The notes under the pieces are model-generated. The model was given only the letters and a program-made list of their open reading frames with translations. It was not told the origin of the DNA and searched no databases. The position numbers and the translations under genes were made by a program. 64,000 bases of DNA from Algoriphagus sp. Its GTDB lineage: Bacteria > Bacteroidota > Bacteroidia > Cytophagales > Cyclobacteriaceae. How positions within the stretch are numbered: position 1 is the first letter of the stretch; each line of letters starts with the position of its first letter. Below are positions 1 through 8,786 of this stretch, piece by piece. Location: NCBI RefSeq assembly GCF_013373065.1, contig NZ_JABXIN010000005.1, positions 1-64,000 of the forward strand, written 5' to 3'.

Positions 1-183
1 AAAGGACTCGGAGTCTTCTGGCGTCGTGATAATCAATATTTCCCGAATTCCTGCCATCATCAAAACCGAAAGTGGATAATAAATCATTGGTTTATCATAT
101 ACAGGCATCAATTGCTTACTCACAGCAATGGTTAAGGGATAAAGTCTAGTTCCTGAGCCTCCGGCTAAAATAATTCCTTTCAT
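1..183 (-). CDS. rmlA: Glucose-1-phosphate thymidylyltransferase, N-terminal part (window edge)
   Basis: The reverse strand reads [18 protein letters not shown] then [18 protein letters not shown]. This is the nucleotide-binding G-G-S-G-T-R loop and the [11 protein letters not shown] block of the RmlA/RfbA family. The family makes dTDP-glucose from glucose-1-phosphate and dTTP, the first step to dTDP-L-rhamnose for surface polysaccharides. Only the first 61 residues lie in the window and the gene runs off base 1. The ATG at 181-183 fits the family's usual start exactly. A TAnnTTTG-type promoter box lies about 43 bases upstream. The identity of the family is firm. Whether the gene sits in an rml or O-antigen cluster cannot be seen from here. 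Confidence 0.93.
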   Translation of the reverse strand, partial: MKGIILAGGSGTRLYPLTIAVSKQLMPVYDKPMIYYPLSVLMMAGIREILIITTPEDSESF

Positions 184-225
184 GTCTCCTAAAATTGTAA
201 CAGTCTAGTGCTAAAATAATCCGGC

Positions 226-256
226 CAAAGCTACGAATTGGAGCTTATTTGAGAAA
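226..256 (-). promoter_or_regulatory. Candidate promoter for rmlA
   Basis: On the reverse strand a -7 box TAGCTTTG (226-233) matches the Bacteroidota consensus TAnnTTTG. TTTC (253-256), one base off the TTTG -33 element, lies 19 bases upstream. The rmlA ATG follows about 43 bases downstream. The rest of the 184-461 intergenic stretch holds nothing else I can recognise. Motif match only. Confidence 0.42.
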
Positions 257-461
257 ATTAATCCTCAACATATATGGGTTTACAATTTCACAAGATGTAA
301 ATCATGTGACTTTTGTCCAATTGCTCATTTTTTTGACATTATTCAAAAAATTCAATGGAGGGAATTTTTAATTGAAACAAAACCTTATTTATCCGTTTAT
401 AAGATCAACGCCTTGAAAAATCTTCATTCAAGTGGTAATAAAAGGACTTAAACTTTTGAAA

Positions 462-710
462 ATGAACCAACAATATTCACAACTCAAGAAGGCGGTGGAA
501 GTCTTTCACTCCTATGGAATCAGCTTATCAGGTTCCCGAAAAAACGACCATTTTATTGAAAAACTAAAGATGGATCCGGTTTTTGTCAATGGGCTAATCT
601 TTGAACTGGAGTATCATCTGCAACAGCAACTACAGGAAGAAAAAATCCGTAATGCTTCAACTCCAAAAGAATTAATTGCTTTGTTTCTCGAAATTCAACA
701 AGACAATTAA
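462..710 (+). CDS. Small acyl-carrier-protein-like protein, function unknown
   Basis: An 82-residue protein with no signal peptide or membrane segment. I start it at the ATG at 462; an in-frame GTG at 432 would add ten residues. The second half (MDPVFVNGLIFELEYHLQQ, then STPKELIALF) follows the spacing of an acyl carrier protein: helix II after a D-S-L motif, an acidic F/I-x-L-E stretch, then a T-P-x-E-L-I last helix. The position of the phosphopantetheine-carrying serine (D-S-L) reads D-P-V here, so the protein could not carry a prosthetic group there. It stands alone, with no fatty acid or polyketide genes beside it. The ACP resemblance is my own reading of the pattern. A plain hypothetical protein is the fallback. 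Confidence 0.6.
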   Translation: MNQQYSQLKKAVEVFHSYGISLSGSRKNDHFIEKLKMDPVFVNGLIFELEYHLQQQLQEEKIRNASTPKELIALFLEIQQDN

Positions 711-784
711 TCTAGAAGCTATCTAATCACAATAAAAAGGCTTCTTCAGCGTGTTGAATGAGTAAATTCCAACTCCTTCTCCGC

Positions 785-1453
785 ATGAAGAAGCTTTTCG
801 GTTTATTTGCCTTTCTTTTGATTTCATTTCCATCCTTTTCACAAGAAGGATCTCCGAATAATCTTTACCATTATTCGAAAGAGGAATTTTTCAAGCTTAA
901 GTCAATTTCAAAAACGCTGGATCTTACGGATATAAATTATCCTCTCCTCCATGCGAGTATATTTTTTGTGACCAACAGACAAAGGATATTACATGGATTG
1001 GAACCATTGGAATATTCTCTCAAAATAGAAATGTTGGCTGCAGGACATGCTTATGATATGGCTACTTATGGCTTTTACAGTCATCAAAGTAAAATCCGAA
1101 ATAAGCGGAAACTAAGGGACCGATTTCAGATAGTTGGATTAAACCCCACCTTAATTGCAGAAAACATCAGCAATACTTCAGGATTGGATTATGAATATGG
1201 GAGAATGGTCAATCCTCCCCAACAGCCCGGGCTTTTCACCTATGCTAATACTCCAAGAATCGAACCTGTTCCTCTCCATACGTATTTATCTTACGCGGAA
1301 GAAATTGTTAAGCTATGGATGGAATCTCCTGGACATCGGCAGAATATTTTAAATCCAGCTTTCAAAAAAATGGGTTGTGGTTCCCAAGTTTACGGGGAGA
1401 AAAAATTTTATAATATGCCCTATTTTATGAATGTGCAATGCTTTAGTGACTAG
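785..1453 (+). CDS. Secreted CAP-domain (SCP/PR-1) protein
   Basis: Starting at the ATG at 785 gives MKKLFGLFAFLLISFPSFSQ, a textbook signal peptide; an earlier in-frame ATG at 758 would put nine extra residues in front of it. The mature part of about 200 residues is a CAP domain: a helix with GHAYDMATYGFYSHQS (first conserved His region), an E-N-I-S segment, and the signature SPGHRQNILNPAFKKMGCG near the C-terminus. CAP proteins are extracellular, and the bacterial ones have mostly unknown ligands or roles in the envelope. The N-terminal region of about 60 residues before the domain is not recognisable. The gene stands alone, and an imperfect palindrome follows the stop codon. Confidence 0.88.
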   Translation: MKKLFGLFAFLLISFPSFSQEGSPNNLYHYSKEEFFKLKSISKTLDLTDINYPLLHASIFFVTNRQRILHGLEPLEYSLKIEMLAAGHAYDMATYGFYSHQSKIRNKRKLRDRFQIVGLNPTLIAENISNTSGLDYEYGRMVNPPQQPGLFTYANTPRIEPVPLHTYLSYAEEIVKLWMESPGHRQNILNPAFKKMGCGSQVYGEKKFYNMPYFMNVQCFSD

Positions 1454-1457
1454 TTAA

Positions 1458-1475
1458 ATACGGCATATGTCGTAT
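1458..1475. promoter_or_regulatory. 18-bp imperfect palindrome, possible operator
   Basis: ATACGGCATATGTCGTAT is symmetric in eight of nine base pairs, the exception being a G opposite a T. It starts five bases after the CAP gene stop and 57 bases before the lipoprotein ATG. No T-run follows, so it is unlikely to be a terminator. A dimeric-regulator site for the downstream gene is possible. Nothing else supports it. Confidence 0.35.
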
Positions 1476-1531
1476 GGTTTTAGAATAGGCTTTTAGAGAG
1501 TTTTGAACTGTTATACTAAACTTTCAAAACC

Positions 1532-2152
1532 ATGAAACTTAAAATTTTTCAAATTCTAATTCTTTCTGCAACAATCGTTTGGATGGGAACATCTTGCAAT
1601 GGTGATGATGAAGATCCTCAACAGCAAACTCAGAGCAATCCCATACCAACTCCCGGAGATGCAGATGGCGTTTTGGCAGCTATCAAAGCAAAATCCAATT
1701 TACCATCTGGAACCCCCACAGTCCCGGGAATTTCTGACATTTTGTTAGACGTAGGAAATGCTAATTTCTATTCCTCTTCTGGAGGAAGCAGTAGTCTAGT
1801 GAGTGTTGGAGAGGTAAGTCTGAATGATTTTGCGCTTCAAAATGTAAATAATACCTATGTCAATGATTTTACAGCTGTGACATTGGGGATCAACTCCGGT
1901 CAAGCGAATGACTGGAATGTAGCAGGTGGAAACGGCTTTGATAGCTTCTCCCATACGACTGGAAAAGTAATGCCCGGCGTGGTCCGATTTAATGCAAGCG
2001 TTCCAGACGATATTGCACTTGGAGGGGATGTTTCCCTCAGCATTGAAGGAATTCCTTCCAATGTGGACAATCTACTTTGGGTGATTTCAGACGGTAGAGA
2101 AGTAATTACTAAAGAGGCTCGAAGCACTTCGGCAACCTTTTCGGGCATCTGA
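1532..2152 (+). CDS. Secreted lipoprotein, hypothetical, with probable 3' frameshift
   Basis: The N-terminus is a lipoprotein signal ending in G-T-S-C22, followed by an acidic, glutamine-rich linker (NGDDEDPQQQ) typical of Bacteroidota surface lipoproteins. The remaining body of about 150 residues is rich in Gly, Ser and Asn with beta-type patterning and no domain I recognise. The frame closes at TGA 2150-2152. The DNA after it still looks coding: frame 2157-2288 reads SALRSTSQGIVQVAAYNSE and continues through a GGKKIYFIDE segment to a stop at 2286-2288. The short segment 2143-2160 in the third frame (GHLNKA) bridges the two. Two single-base losses, near 2143-2145 and near 2160, both in G-containing runs, would restore one open frame to 2288. 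This is either a decayed gene or two sequencing errors. Confidence 0.75.
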   Translation: MKLKIFQILILSATIVWMGTSCNGDDEDPQQQTQSNPIPTPGDADGVLAAIKAKSNLPSGTPTVPGISDILLDVGNANFYSSSGGSSSLVSVGEVSLNDFALQNVNNTYVNDFTAVTLGINSGQANDWNVAGGNGFDSFSHTTGKVMPGVVRFNASVPDDIALGGDVSLSIEGIPSNVDNLLWVISDGREVITKEARSTSATFSGI

Positions 2153-2298
2153 ATAAAGCGCCTTAAGATCAACAAGTCAGGGAATTGTACAAGTAGCGGC
2201 TTATAACTCAGAAAGTAGATCATTTGGCGGAAAGAAAATCTATTTTATAGATGAAACGGTTGACAGTAAATTCGTTTCATTGAACTAAGGTCAATAAC

Positions 2299-2336
2299 AA
2301 AAAAAAGTCGATTTGAGGATCAAATCGACTTTTTTT
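2299..2336. terminator. Bidirectional intrinsic terminator
   Basis: A perfect stem GTCGATTTG / CAAATCGAC with loop AGGAT is flanked by an A-run on the left and a T-run on the right. It therefore works in both directions, between the lipoprotein gene (+) and the MATE gene (-), whose stop codon it overlaps. Confidence 0.9.
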
Positions 2337-3714
2337 AGATAGCTACCCGCTTCCAACTTCCTTTTCTAAAGAAATACCAGGAAACCACCGCATGAAGTGA
2401 ATGAGCTGTAGCAATTGCGATAAAAATCCCCAGATATTTTAAATCAAAAACAAAGGCTAATCCCCAAGCTAAAGGGATTTCCATAAACCAAAGTACGCCA
2501 ACATTAATCCAAGCCGGTGTTCGGGTATCTCCAGCCCCATTGAATGCTTGAGTCAATACCATCCCTACGGCGAAGAAGACATACCCAATAGCAATTACCC
2601 AAAGTCCCTGAGAAGCTATCTGCTGAACCTCTTCAATATCCGTAAAAAGACCTGCTAGTTGATCCGAGAACAACAGGTAAATTCCGGTAACTGCTCCCAT
2701 AAAAATGACACAATACCAAGTAGTCAACCAGACAGCATCTTCGGCTCTTTTAATTTCTTTTGCCCCGAGATTTTGACCTACTAGTGTGGCTGCAGCACCT
2801 GAAATTCCCCAAGCCGGAAGAATGGTAAAAATCAATACCCGCATCGCAATCGTATAGCCTGCCAAAGCCGCAGAACCAAATTCTGCATTCATCCGAGTTA
2901 AGGCTAGCCAGGATACCGAGTCAATCAAAAATTGCCCCATACCACCAATCGCAATATCTATGATCTTCCGAATGGTTTTCCACTTAACCTGAAGATTTTC
3001 AGCGGTAATGCGAAGTCTATGCTTTCCATTGAGAAGATGATATAATTGAAAGATTACCCCTAGTCCCCTTCCGGTAGTAGTTGCCCAAGCTGCCCCTTCC
3101 AATCCAAACCCGTCAAAGGATCCTATCCCAAAGATTAAAATAGGATCAAGGAGAATATTTAAACCATTGGATATCCATAAGGAACGCATCGCGAGATGTG
3201 CCTGCCCAGCTCCGCGAAATGCTCCATTAATTAGAAAAAGCAGGAGAATAGCGGCATTGCCCCCGAAAATAATCTTTGTAAAACCAGCTCCATTCTGGAT
3301 GACCTCCTCTTCAGCCCCCATCAAATTCAGAATATCAGCTGCAAACCAAACTCCTAGAATGCTGAAGATAAGAGATATCGTACCACCAACTAGAAGCAAT
3401 TGAAAAGCTGAAGAACCGGCTTCCTTGTATTCTTTTTCACCAAACCTTCTTGAAATTAGTGCAGTGGCCGCCATGCTGATTCCAAATCCAACGGCATAAA
3501 CCAAAACAACCACTGATTCAGTTAGTCCAACAGTAGCAATGGCGTTTTGACCAAGTTTGGCCACAAAAAAAATATCTACCACAGCGAATAATGATTCCAT
3601 CATCATTTCAAGAATCATTGGCAGAGCTAAGACAAAAATTGCCGTTTTTAAGGAAAGGCTAGTAAAATCCTGTTCCTTTCCAGAAAGAGCATCTTTGATC
3701 AATTGAAAATTCAT
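2335..3714 (-). CDS. MATE-family multidrug/Na+ (or H+) antiporter
   Basis: A 459-residue polytopic membrane protein with about 12 hydrophobic segments in two similar halves. The N-terminus carries the MATE pattern (A-L-P-M-I-L-E, then LFAVVDIFFVAKLG), and GQAHLAMR and QAFNGAGDTRTP are the conserved loops of NorM/DinF-type proteins. The length is normal for the family. These carriers export cationic drugs or metabolites in exchange for Na+ or H+; the substrate cannot be read from sequence. The gene is monocistronic, with a TATTTTTG promoter box about 29 bases before its ATG and a shared terminator at its end. A second MATE gene begins beyond the right edge of the window. Confidence 0.93.
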   Translation of the reverse strand: MNFQLIKDALSGKEQDFTSLSLKTAIFVLALPMILEMMMESLFAVVDIFFVAKLGQNAIATVGLTESVVVLVYAVGFGISMAATALISRRFGEKEYKEAGSSAFQLLLVGGTISLIFSILGVWFAADILNLMGAEEEVIQNGAGFTKIIFGGNAAILLLFLINGAFRGAGQAHLAMRSLWISNGLNILLDPILIFGIGSFDGFGLEGAAWATTTGRGLGVIFQLYHLLNGKHRLRITAENLQVKWKTIRKIIDIAIGGMGQFLIDSVSWLALTRMNAEFGSAALAGYTIAMRVLIFTILPAWGISGAAATLVGQNLGAKEIKRAEDAVWLTTWYCVIFMGAVTGIYLLFSDQLAGLFTDIEEVQQIASQGLWVIAIGYVFFAVGMVLTQAFNGAGDTRTPAWINVGVLWFMEIPLAWGLAFVFDLKYLGIFIAIATAHSLHAVVSWYFFRKGSWKRVAI

Positions 3715-3742
3715 AACAGGATTGAAAAATTTGAAAGAGCGC

Positions 3743-3750
3743 CAAAAATA
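3743..3750 (-). promoter_or_regulatory. Candidate -7 promoter box for the MATE gene
   Basis: The reverse strand reads TATTTTTG (consensus TAnnTTTG), 28 bases upstream of the MATE start codon. No convincing -33 element lies at the right distance, so this rests on the -7 match and its position. The remainder of 3715-3910 shows no gene. Confidence 0.33.
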
Positions 3751-3910
3751 CTTCTTTTTCTATGGTACAGAGGAAATTGTCAGATAATTACTTCTTCAAA
3801 GCAGGTTAGCTACCTATAATTTTGGATATTTGATTCAATATTGAACTCTAGAGGTACTAGATCAGTTTTCCACAATTGAACCACCTATGGACCTTGAATC
3901 CATAACGTGA

Positions 3911-5128
3911 ATGATGATGAATAAAAAAACAAGAGTCGTAGTCGGACTTTCCGGCGGAGTTGATAGTTCCGTGGCTGCCCACCTTTTGATAGAACAGGGC
4001 TATGAGGTCATTGGAATGTTTATGAAAAACTGGCACGATGAATCTGTCACCATTTCCAATGAATGCCCTTGGATGGAGGATTCAACTGATGCCATGCTCG
4101 TTGCTGAAAAGCTTGGTATCCCCTTCCAAGCCATCGATCTCAGCGGAGAATACAGAGAACGAATCGTGGATTACATGTTTGCCGAGTATGAAGCAGGACG
4201 AACACCCAACCCTGATATTCTCTGTAATCGTGAAATCAAGTTTGACATTTTCCTCAAAGCTGCCCAAAAGTTAAAAGCTGATTTTGTGGCTACAGGTCAT
4301 TATTGCCAAAAAGGAGAAATTCTGGTAAACGGAGAACCTGTTTATCAATTGAAAGCTGGTGCCGACTCCAATAAAGATCAGAGCTATTTTCTCTGTCAAT
4401 TGACACAAGAACAGTTGGCAAAGGCACTTTTCCCCATCGGACATCTTCAAAAATCAGAAGTAAGGCAAATCGCTAAAGATTTGGACCTGATTACTGCAGA
4501 AAAAAAGGATTCTCAAGGATTGTGTTTTATTGGAAAAGTTCGCCTTCCTGAATTTTTACAGCAACAACTAAAACCGAAAAGAGGCCCCATCATCCAAATT
4601 CCGGATGACCTACCAGTGTTTTCCAAATACAAAATTCCTGCTGGGATTGATCCCTCAGAATTAGATCAAACTACTTTGGATAATTTGTCTTTACCTATTC
4701 AATATCAAAAAGGACAAGGAAAAGTGGTTGGAGAGAATAATGGTGCCCATTATTTCACCATTGGACAGCGAAAAGGGCTGCAAGTAGGTGGTACTGGCAA
4801 ACCTTTATTTGTCATTGCTACCGATACCCGAGAAAATGTAATCTATACCGGTCTGGGTGAAGATCACCCTGGGTTACTTCGATATGCTCTTTTTGTAAAA
4901 AATGATCAAGTCCATTGGATCCGAAGAGATTTAAGCCTTTCACCAGGTCAAACGGCTCGATATCAAGCGAGAATTAGGTACAGACAGCCCCTATCTGCCG
5001 TTACCCTTATCCAAAAAGAAAATGGGCTTTACCTTCTATTTGACGAGCCTCAAAAAGGGATTGCCTCTGGTCAGTTTGTTGCATGGTATGAAGGCGATGA
5101 GTGTATAGGTTCAGGTACTATTTTTTAG
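3911..5128 (+). CDS. mnmA: tRNA-uridine 2-sulfurtransferase MnmA
   Basis: This enzyme thiolates U34 of the Lys, Glu and Gln tRNAs (s2U), using ATP to adenylate the base and a persulfide for the sulfur. The PP-loop SGGVDSS is at residues 14-20. The catalytic pair is Cys105 in [12 protein letters not shown] and Cys205 in [14 protein letters not shown] at 128-132 and the C-terminal G-Q-F-V-A-W-Y segment complete the family pattern. At 405 residues it is longer than the usual 360-370 because of an insert around residues 230-260 in the central domain. Three ATGs stand in a row at 3911, 3914 and 3917, and any could be the start. truC follows after an 18-base gap on the same strand, which makes a two-gene tRNA modification unit. 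Confidence 0.96.
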   Translation: MMMNKKTRVVVGLSGGVDSSVAAHLLIEQGYEVIGMFMKNWHDESVTISNECPWMEDSTDAMLVAEKLGIPFQAIDLSGEYRERIVDYMFAEYEAGRTPNPDILCNREIKFDIFLKAAQKLKADFVATGHYCQKGEILVNGEPVYQLKAGADSNKDQSYFLCQLTQEQLAKALFPIGHLQKSEVRQIAKDLDLITAEKKDSQGLCFIGKVRLPEFLQQQLKPKRGPIIQIPDDLPVFSKYKIPAGIDPSELDQTTLDNLSLPIQYQKGQGKVVGENNGAHYFTIGQRKGLQVGGTGKPLFVIATDTRENVIYTGLGEDHPGLLRYALFVKNDQVHWIRRDLSLSPGQTARYQARIRYRQPLSAVTLIQKENGLYLLFDEPQKGIASGQFVAWYEGDECIGSGTIF

Positions 5129-5146
5129 ACTTAGCCAAAAAGCCTT

Positions 5147-5851
5147 GTGATCGAAATTCTTCAAGAAACAAATGATTGGGTTGCAATAAACAAACCTGCA
5201 GGTCTTTTGGTCCATCGGACCAAATTAGCAGCGGGTGAAAAAGAGCATTTTGCCCTTCAACTCCTTCGAGATCAACTCGGACAGCACATTTTTCCTGTTC
5301 ATCGATTGGACCGCCCCACCTCTGGAGTCCTTCTCTTCTCAAAAAACAAAGAAATACTAAGCTTATTGAAGGCTCAATTTTCAGAGCGGAGCGTCAAAAA
5401 AACCTATCTAGCCCTTGTTCGGGGAATTCCTTCTATTGAAAAAGGCTCATTTGAACGTGAATTGGAAAACGAACGAAGTGGAAAGCTTCAAGCTGCGAAA
5501 ACTGATTATGAATTAGTCCATTCCGTTGAAATCCCTTTTGATACTACAGGGCGCTATCCAACGAGTCGATATTCACTTCTATCCCTCCATCCTCTAACAG
5601 GAAGAACCCATCAAATCAGAATACATTTAGCACAAGCAAGACATTATATTATTGGCGATAAGAAGCATGGAAACAACAAACAAAATAAGTTTTTCGAAAA
5701 GCAATTCAACCTACAAAACTTATTGCTTCACGCATATCGATTAGAATTCAAGGATCCCAAAACCCAGCAATTGATCCAGATAAAAGCAGAAATTCCTGTA
5801 CACTTTCGGACGGTTTTAAGGAATTTACACTTTCCAGAAAAAGAAGTTTAA
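5147..5851 (+). CDS. truC: tRNA pseudouridine(65) synthase, TruC type
   Basis: A RluA-family pseudouridine synthase. HRLDRPTSG at residues 52-60 carries the catalytic Asp55, and the rest tracks E. coli TruC closely (INKPAGLLVHR, TGRYPTSRYSLL, TGRTHQIRIHLA, IIGDKKHG). There is no S4 domain, as expected for TruC, which isomerises U65 of tRNA-Ile and tRNA-Asp. The start is GTG at 5147, 18 bases after the mnmA stop. The protein begins right at the conserved I-E-I-L strand, so no upstream start is needed. The assignment to TruC rather than another small RluA member is strong because of the HRLDRPTSG and TGRYPT blocks. Confidence 0.9.
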   Translation: MIEILQETNDWVAINKPAGLLVHRTKLAAGEKEHFALQLLRDQLGQHIFPVHRLDRPTSGVLLFSKNKEILSLLKAQFSERSVKKTYLALVRGIPSIEKGSFERELENERSGKLQAAKTDYELVHSVEIPFDTTGRYPTSRYSLLSLHPLTGRTHQIRIHLAQARHYIIGDKKHGNNKQNKFFEKQFNLQNLLLHAYRLEFKDPKTQQLIQIKAEIPVHFRTVLRNLHFPEKEV

Positions 5852-5909
5852 AAATGGGTAGTAACCTTTCCTGCTTTTATTTTTATTTTCAGCCAAATAA
5901 ATAAACACA

Positions 5910-7385
5910 ATGAGGAATATTTCGCTTTTGCTAGGGCTTTTGCTAGTCCTCTCAACTCCTTCTTGGGCACAAAAGAAGCAGGTTGAGAAAAGATTCAAAG
6001 AAAAAGAAGCTATTGGTCACTTTACTTATTTGGCCTCCGATGAATTGATGGGACGCGATCCAGCTCGACCTGAAATTAGCATGGCTTACAACTACATTGC
6101 AGATCAATTGAAAGAATATGGCGCCATGCCTGTTCCAGGTGCTGACGGTTACTTTCAAAACATCCCTTTCAGGCTCTCTACACCTCCAAAGGAAGGAACT
6201 TTATCATTGGGTGACACAGAGTATTCCCAGGGAAAAGAAATGCTTGTTTTGGATGGTCAGGCTTTATCAGGAGAATTTGAGGTAGTTGATTTGGGTTTTG
6301 GTTCGGCAGAGGACTTTGCCGGCAAATATCTTAAAGAAAAAGTCGTTCTGACTAATGTAGGTGCACCCGACAGAATGAGTCCTGCACAACTTTTTGCTGC
6401 GGGTAGAGAAAAAACAGCGCGTGCGCAGGAAGCTGGAGCCATAGCTTTAGTGGAACGATTCAATATTCCTTCTGTTCCTTGGCAATTGATCGCTAATTTT
6501 CTCAATCGTCCTACCATGGGTATTGACCAGGGAGAAAGCTCTAAAGTTCCTTATGTATGGATCAAGGACTTAGAAAATTCAATCCCTCAAAAAATCAGTG
6601 AAGGCAGCATTAAGAATGCTCAGTTGAATATCCAAGGCAAGGAAAATCGCGCAATTGAAGGAAAAAATGTACTGGGATGGATTGAGGGAACAGATGAGAA
6701 TTTGAAAGATGAATTTTTACTTCTTTCAGCTCACTACGATCACGTGGGTGTTGGTACTCCTGATGCTACTGGTGATTCTATTTATAATGGCGCAAGAGAC
6801 AATGCGGTTGGAACAGTAGCCGTTCTAAACGCTGCAAAATACTTTGCTAAAAATCCCCCTAAACGTTCTATCATTTTTGCGCTTTGGACAGCTGAGGAAA
6901 AAGGCCTTCTTGGATCTGCCTATTTTGCTGAAAACCCACTGATACCCTTGGATAAAATTATTTTCAATTTGAACATTGATAATGGTGGTTACAACGATAC
7001 GGAAGTGGTGACGGTTATTGGTTTGGGACGGACCTCTAGTGATCCTTTGATTAGCCAAGCAGTAAGTGAATTTGGATTGGAGGCAATCGCTGACCCGGCA
7101 CCTGAGCAAGGTCTTTATGACCGTTCCGACAATGTGAATTTTGCAAGAAAAGGCGTTCCAGCTCCAACATTCTCATTAGGTTTCCGAGCATTTGATGACG
7201 AAATCAACAAATATTACCACAAACCTGGGGATCAAGTAGACAATTTCGATTTGGATTATGCAGTGAAATATTGGAAGTCTTACATTCTGGCTGCGCAATT
7301 AATTGCTAACGACCCTAATAAACCAGTTTGGAATGCAGGTGATAAATATGAAGATGCATCGAAGGAATTATATGGTTTGAAATAA
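5910..7385 (+). CDS. Secreted M28-family zinc aminopeptidase
   Basis: A signal peptide MRNISLLLGLLLVLSTPSWAQ is followed by a PA-type insert (about 110-250) and an M28 catalytic domain. The visible metal-site motifs are AHYDH at about 274-278, the ARDNAVGTVAVL block with the bridging Asp, TAEEKGLLGS with the catalytic Glu pair, and YYHKPGDQVDN with the last His. M28 enzymes release N-terminal amino acids from peptides using two zinc ions, here in the periplasm or outside. The length of 491 fits the PA-containing subgroup. The gene is monocistronic with a strong terminator behind it. It is one of five predicted envelope-associated or secreted peptidases in this window. Confidence 0.93.
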   Translation: MRNISLLLGLLLVLSTPSWAQKKQVEKRFKEKEAIGHFTYLASDELMGRDPARPEISMAYNYIADQLKEYGAMPVPGADGYFQNIPFRLSTPPKEGTLSLGDTEYSQGKEMLVLDGQALSGEFEVVDLGFGSAEDFAGKYLKEKVVLTNVGAPDRMSPAQLFAAGREKTARAQEAGAIALVERFNIPSVPWQLIANFLNRPTMGIDQGESSKVPYVWIKDLENSIPQKISEGSIKNAQLNIQGKENRAIEGKNVLGWIEGTDENLKDEFLLLSAHYDHVGVGTPDATGDSIYNGARDNAVGTVAVLNAAKYFAKNPPKRSIIFALWTAEEKGLLGSAYFAENPLIPLDKIIFNLNIDNGGYNDTEVVTVIGLGRTSSDPLISQAVSEFGLEAIADPAPEQGLYDRSDNVNFARKGVPAPTFSLGFRAFDDEINKYYHKPGDQVDNFDLDYAVKYWKSYILAAQLIANDPNKPVWNAGDKYEDASKELYGLK

Positions 7386-7401
7386 TCAAAATCATCTCAA
7401 C

Positions 7402-7432
7402 AAAAAAGGTCGGTTTGAAGCCGACCTTCTTT
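7402..7432 (+). terminator. Intrinsic terminator after the M28 peptidase
   Basis: Stem AAGGTCGG (7406-7413) / CCGACCTT (7421-7428) with a 7-base loop, an A-run before and a short T-rich tail after. It separates the M28 gene from the convergent nucleoside transporter gene and could serve both. Confidence 0.85.
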
Positions 7433-7449
7433 ATTTCCTCAAATTCCAT

Positions 7450-8733
7450 TTAAAACAGCATACCGGCAATCGTTGCTGTCATCAGACAAGCCAGGGATGC
7501 TGCAAAAAGCGAAATCAACCCAAGTTTACTCAAGGTCCCCTGCTTATTTGGAGCAATGATTCCAATCCCACCTAACTGAATAGCTATTGAACTGAAATTG
7601 GAAAACCCGCACAAAGCATAAGTTGCTATCACAATTGATTTATCAGAAAGAGAACCCGCAGCCTTCATCTCAGAAAGGCTTAAATAGGCTACAAATTCGT
7701 TGATTACGGTTTTTTGCCCCAACAAGCTTCCTACCTGCAAGGTATCCCCCCATTCTACTCCGATTACCCAGGCAAATACTCTAAAAATCTGGCCAAAGAT
7801 ATATTCCAATGAAAAACCGGAGAATTGTCCAGCTGTAGAATCTAGGATAAACCCATTTATTCCAGTCATTCCTCCAATGATGTCTTCCAAGAAATAATTC
7901 ACTGCCCCAATCACAGCAATAAAAGCCAATAGCATTGCACCTACATTAAGGGCAAGTTTTAGACCTTCCGATGCCCCAATAGACATGGCATCAATCAAGT
8001 TCACCCCCATGCTTTCTTTATTGACCTCCAGTTTTTCTTGAGTCGGCTCTTTTTCTACTTCTGGAATAAAAATCTTTGAAAGAACGATAGCGGCTGGTGC
8101 ATTCATAATACTTGCGCCTAATAAATAAGCTGCAAATCTACTTTGTTCCTCCAAGCTATCTCCCCCCAAAAAGGCTACATAACCCGCCAAAACTCCACCA
8201 GCAATAGTTGCCATCCCCCCTGTCATCAAACACATCAATTCAGATTTTGTCATATTGGGAATAAATGGCCGCACCAATAAAGGCGCTTCCGTTTGACCCA
8301 GAAAAATATTCCCTGCAGCTGAAAGGCTCTCCGGACCCGAAAGGCGCATGGTTCGCGCCATCACCCAAGCAATCCCAAATACAACCTTTTGAAGTATTCC
8401 TAAATAATAGAGTCCCGCCGAAACAGTTGAGAAAAAGATAATGGTCGGTAAAACCTTAAAGGCGAAAATAAAACCGAAGCTATCCCCTGCAAGGTCTCCG
8501 AATATAAACCGGGCACCTTCTTCACTAAAGCTCAAAAACTTTACAAAAGCACTAGAAAGAGCAGAAAATCCACTTGCTACTAAAGGAACTTTGGTAATCA
8601 AGAGTCCGAAAGTCAACTGCAGTCCAATTCCGATAAGAACCAGACGCCAATCGACTTTTTTCCTATTCGCTGAAAAAATATAGGCAATGACTACAATAAC
8701 AAATAGTCCAAATGCTCCTCGTATATAATCCAT
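7450..8733 (-). CDS. Concentrative nucleoside transporter (CNT/NupC family)
   Basis: A 427-residue inner membrane protein. The key motif GQTEAPLLVRP (from residue 146) is the nucleoside-binding hairpin of CNT proteins. It is accompanied by the N-terminal hydrophobic Nucleos_tra2_N-type region, a gate region, and the C-terminal segment with YALCGFSNFSSIAIQLGG. CNT carriers import nucleosides coupled to H+ or Na+. The fine specificity (NupC- or NupX-like) cannot be decided from sequence. The gene follows the etf operon on the same strand, but a terminator lies between them and its own TATTTTTG box precedes it, so it is probably transcribed separately. Confidence 0.93.
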   Translation of the reverse strand: MDYIRGAFGLFVIVVIAYIFSANRKKVDWRLVLIGIGLQLTFGLLITKVPLVASGFSALSSAFVKFLSFSEEGARFIFGDLAGDSFGFIFAFKVLPTIIFFSTVSAGLYYLGILQKVVFGIAWVMARTMRLSGPESLSAAGNIFLGQTEAPLLVRPFIPNMTKSELMCLMTGGMATIAGGVLAGYVAFLGGDSLEEQSRFAAYLLGASIMNAPAAIVLSKIFIPEVEKEPTQEKLEVNKESMGVNLIDAMSIGASEGLKLALNVGAMLLAFIAVIGAVNYFLEDIIGGMTGINGFILDSTAGQFSGFSLEYIFGQIFRVFAWVIGVEWGDTLQVGSLLGQKTVINEFVAYLSLSEMKAAGSLSDKSIVIATYALCGFSNFSSIAIQLGGIGIIAPNKQGTLSKLGLISLFAASLACLMTATIAGMLF

Positions 8734-8758
8734 AGAAATGTTAATGATTCAATCGGGC

Positions 8759-8766
8759 CAAAAATA
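8759..8766 (-). promoter_or_regulatory. Candidate -7 box for the CNT transporter gene
   Basis: The reverse strand reads TATTTTTG, 25 bases before the start codon and just downstream of the terminator that ends the etf-nuclease operon. The -33 element is not clear. Confidence 0.33.
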
Positions 8767-8786
8767 GAGAAGCCAAAGACAAGAAA

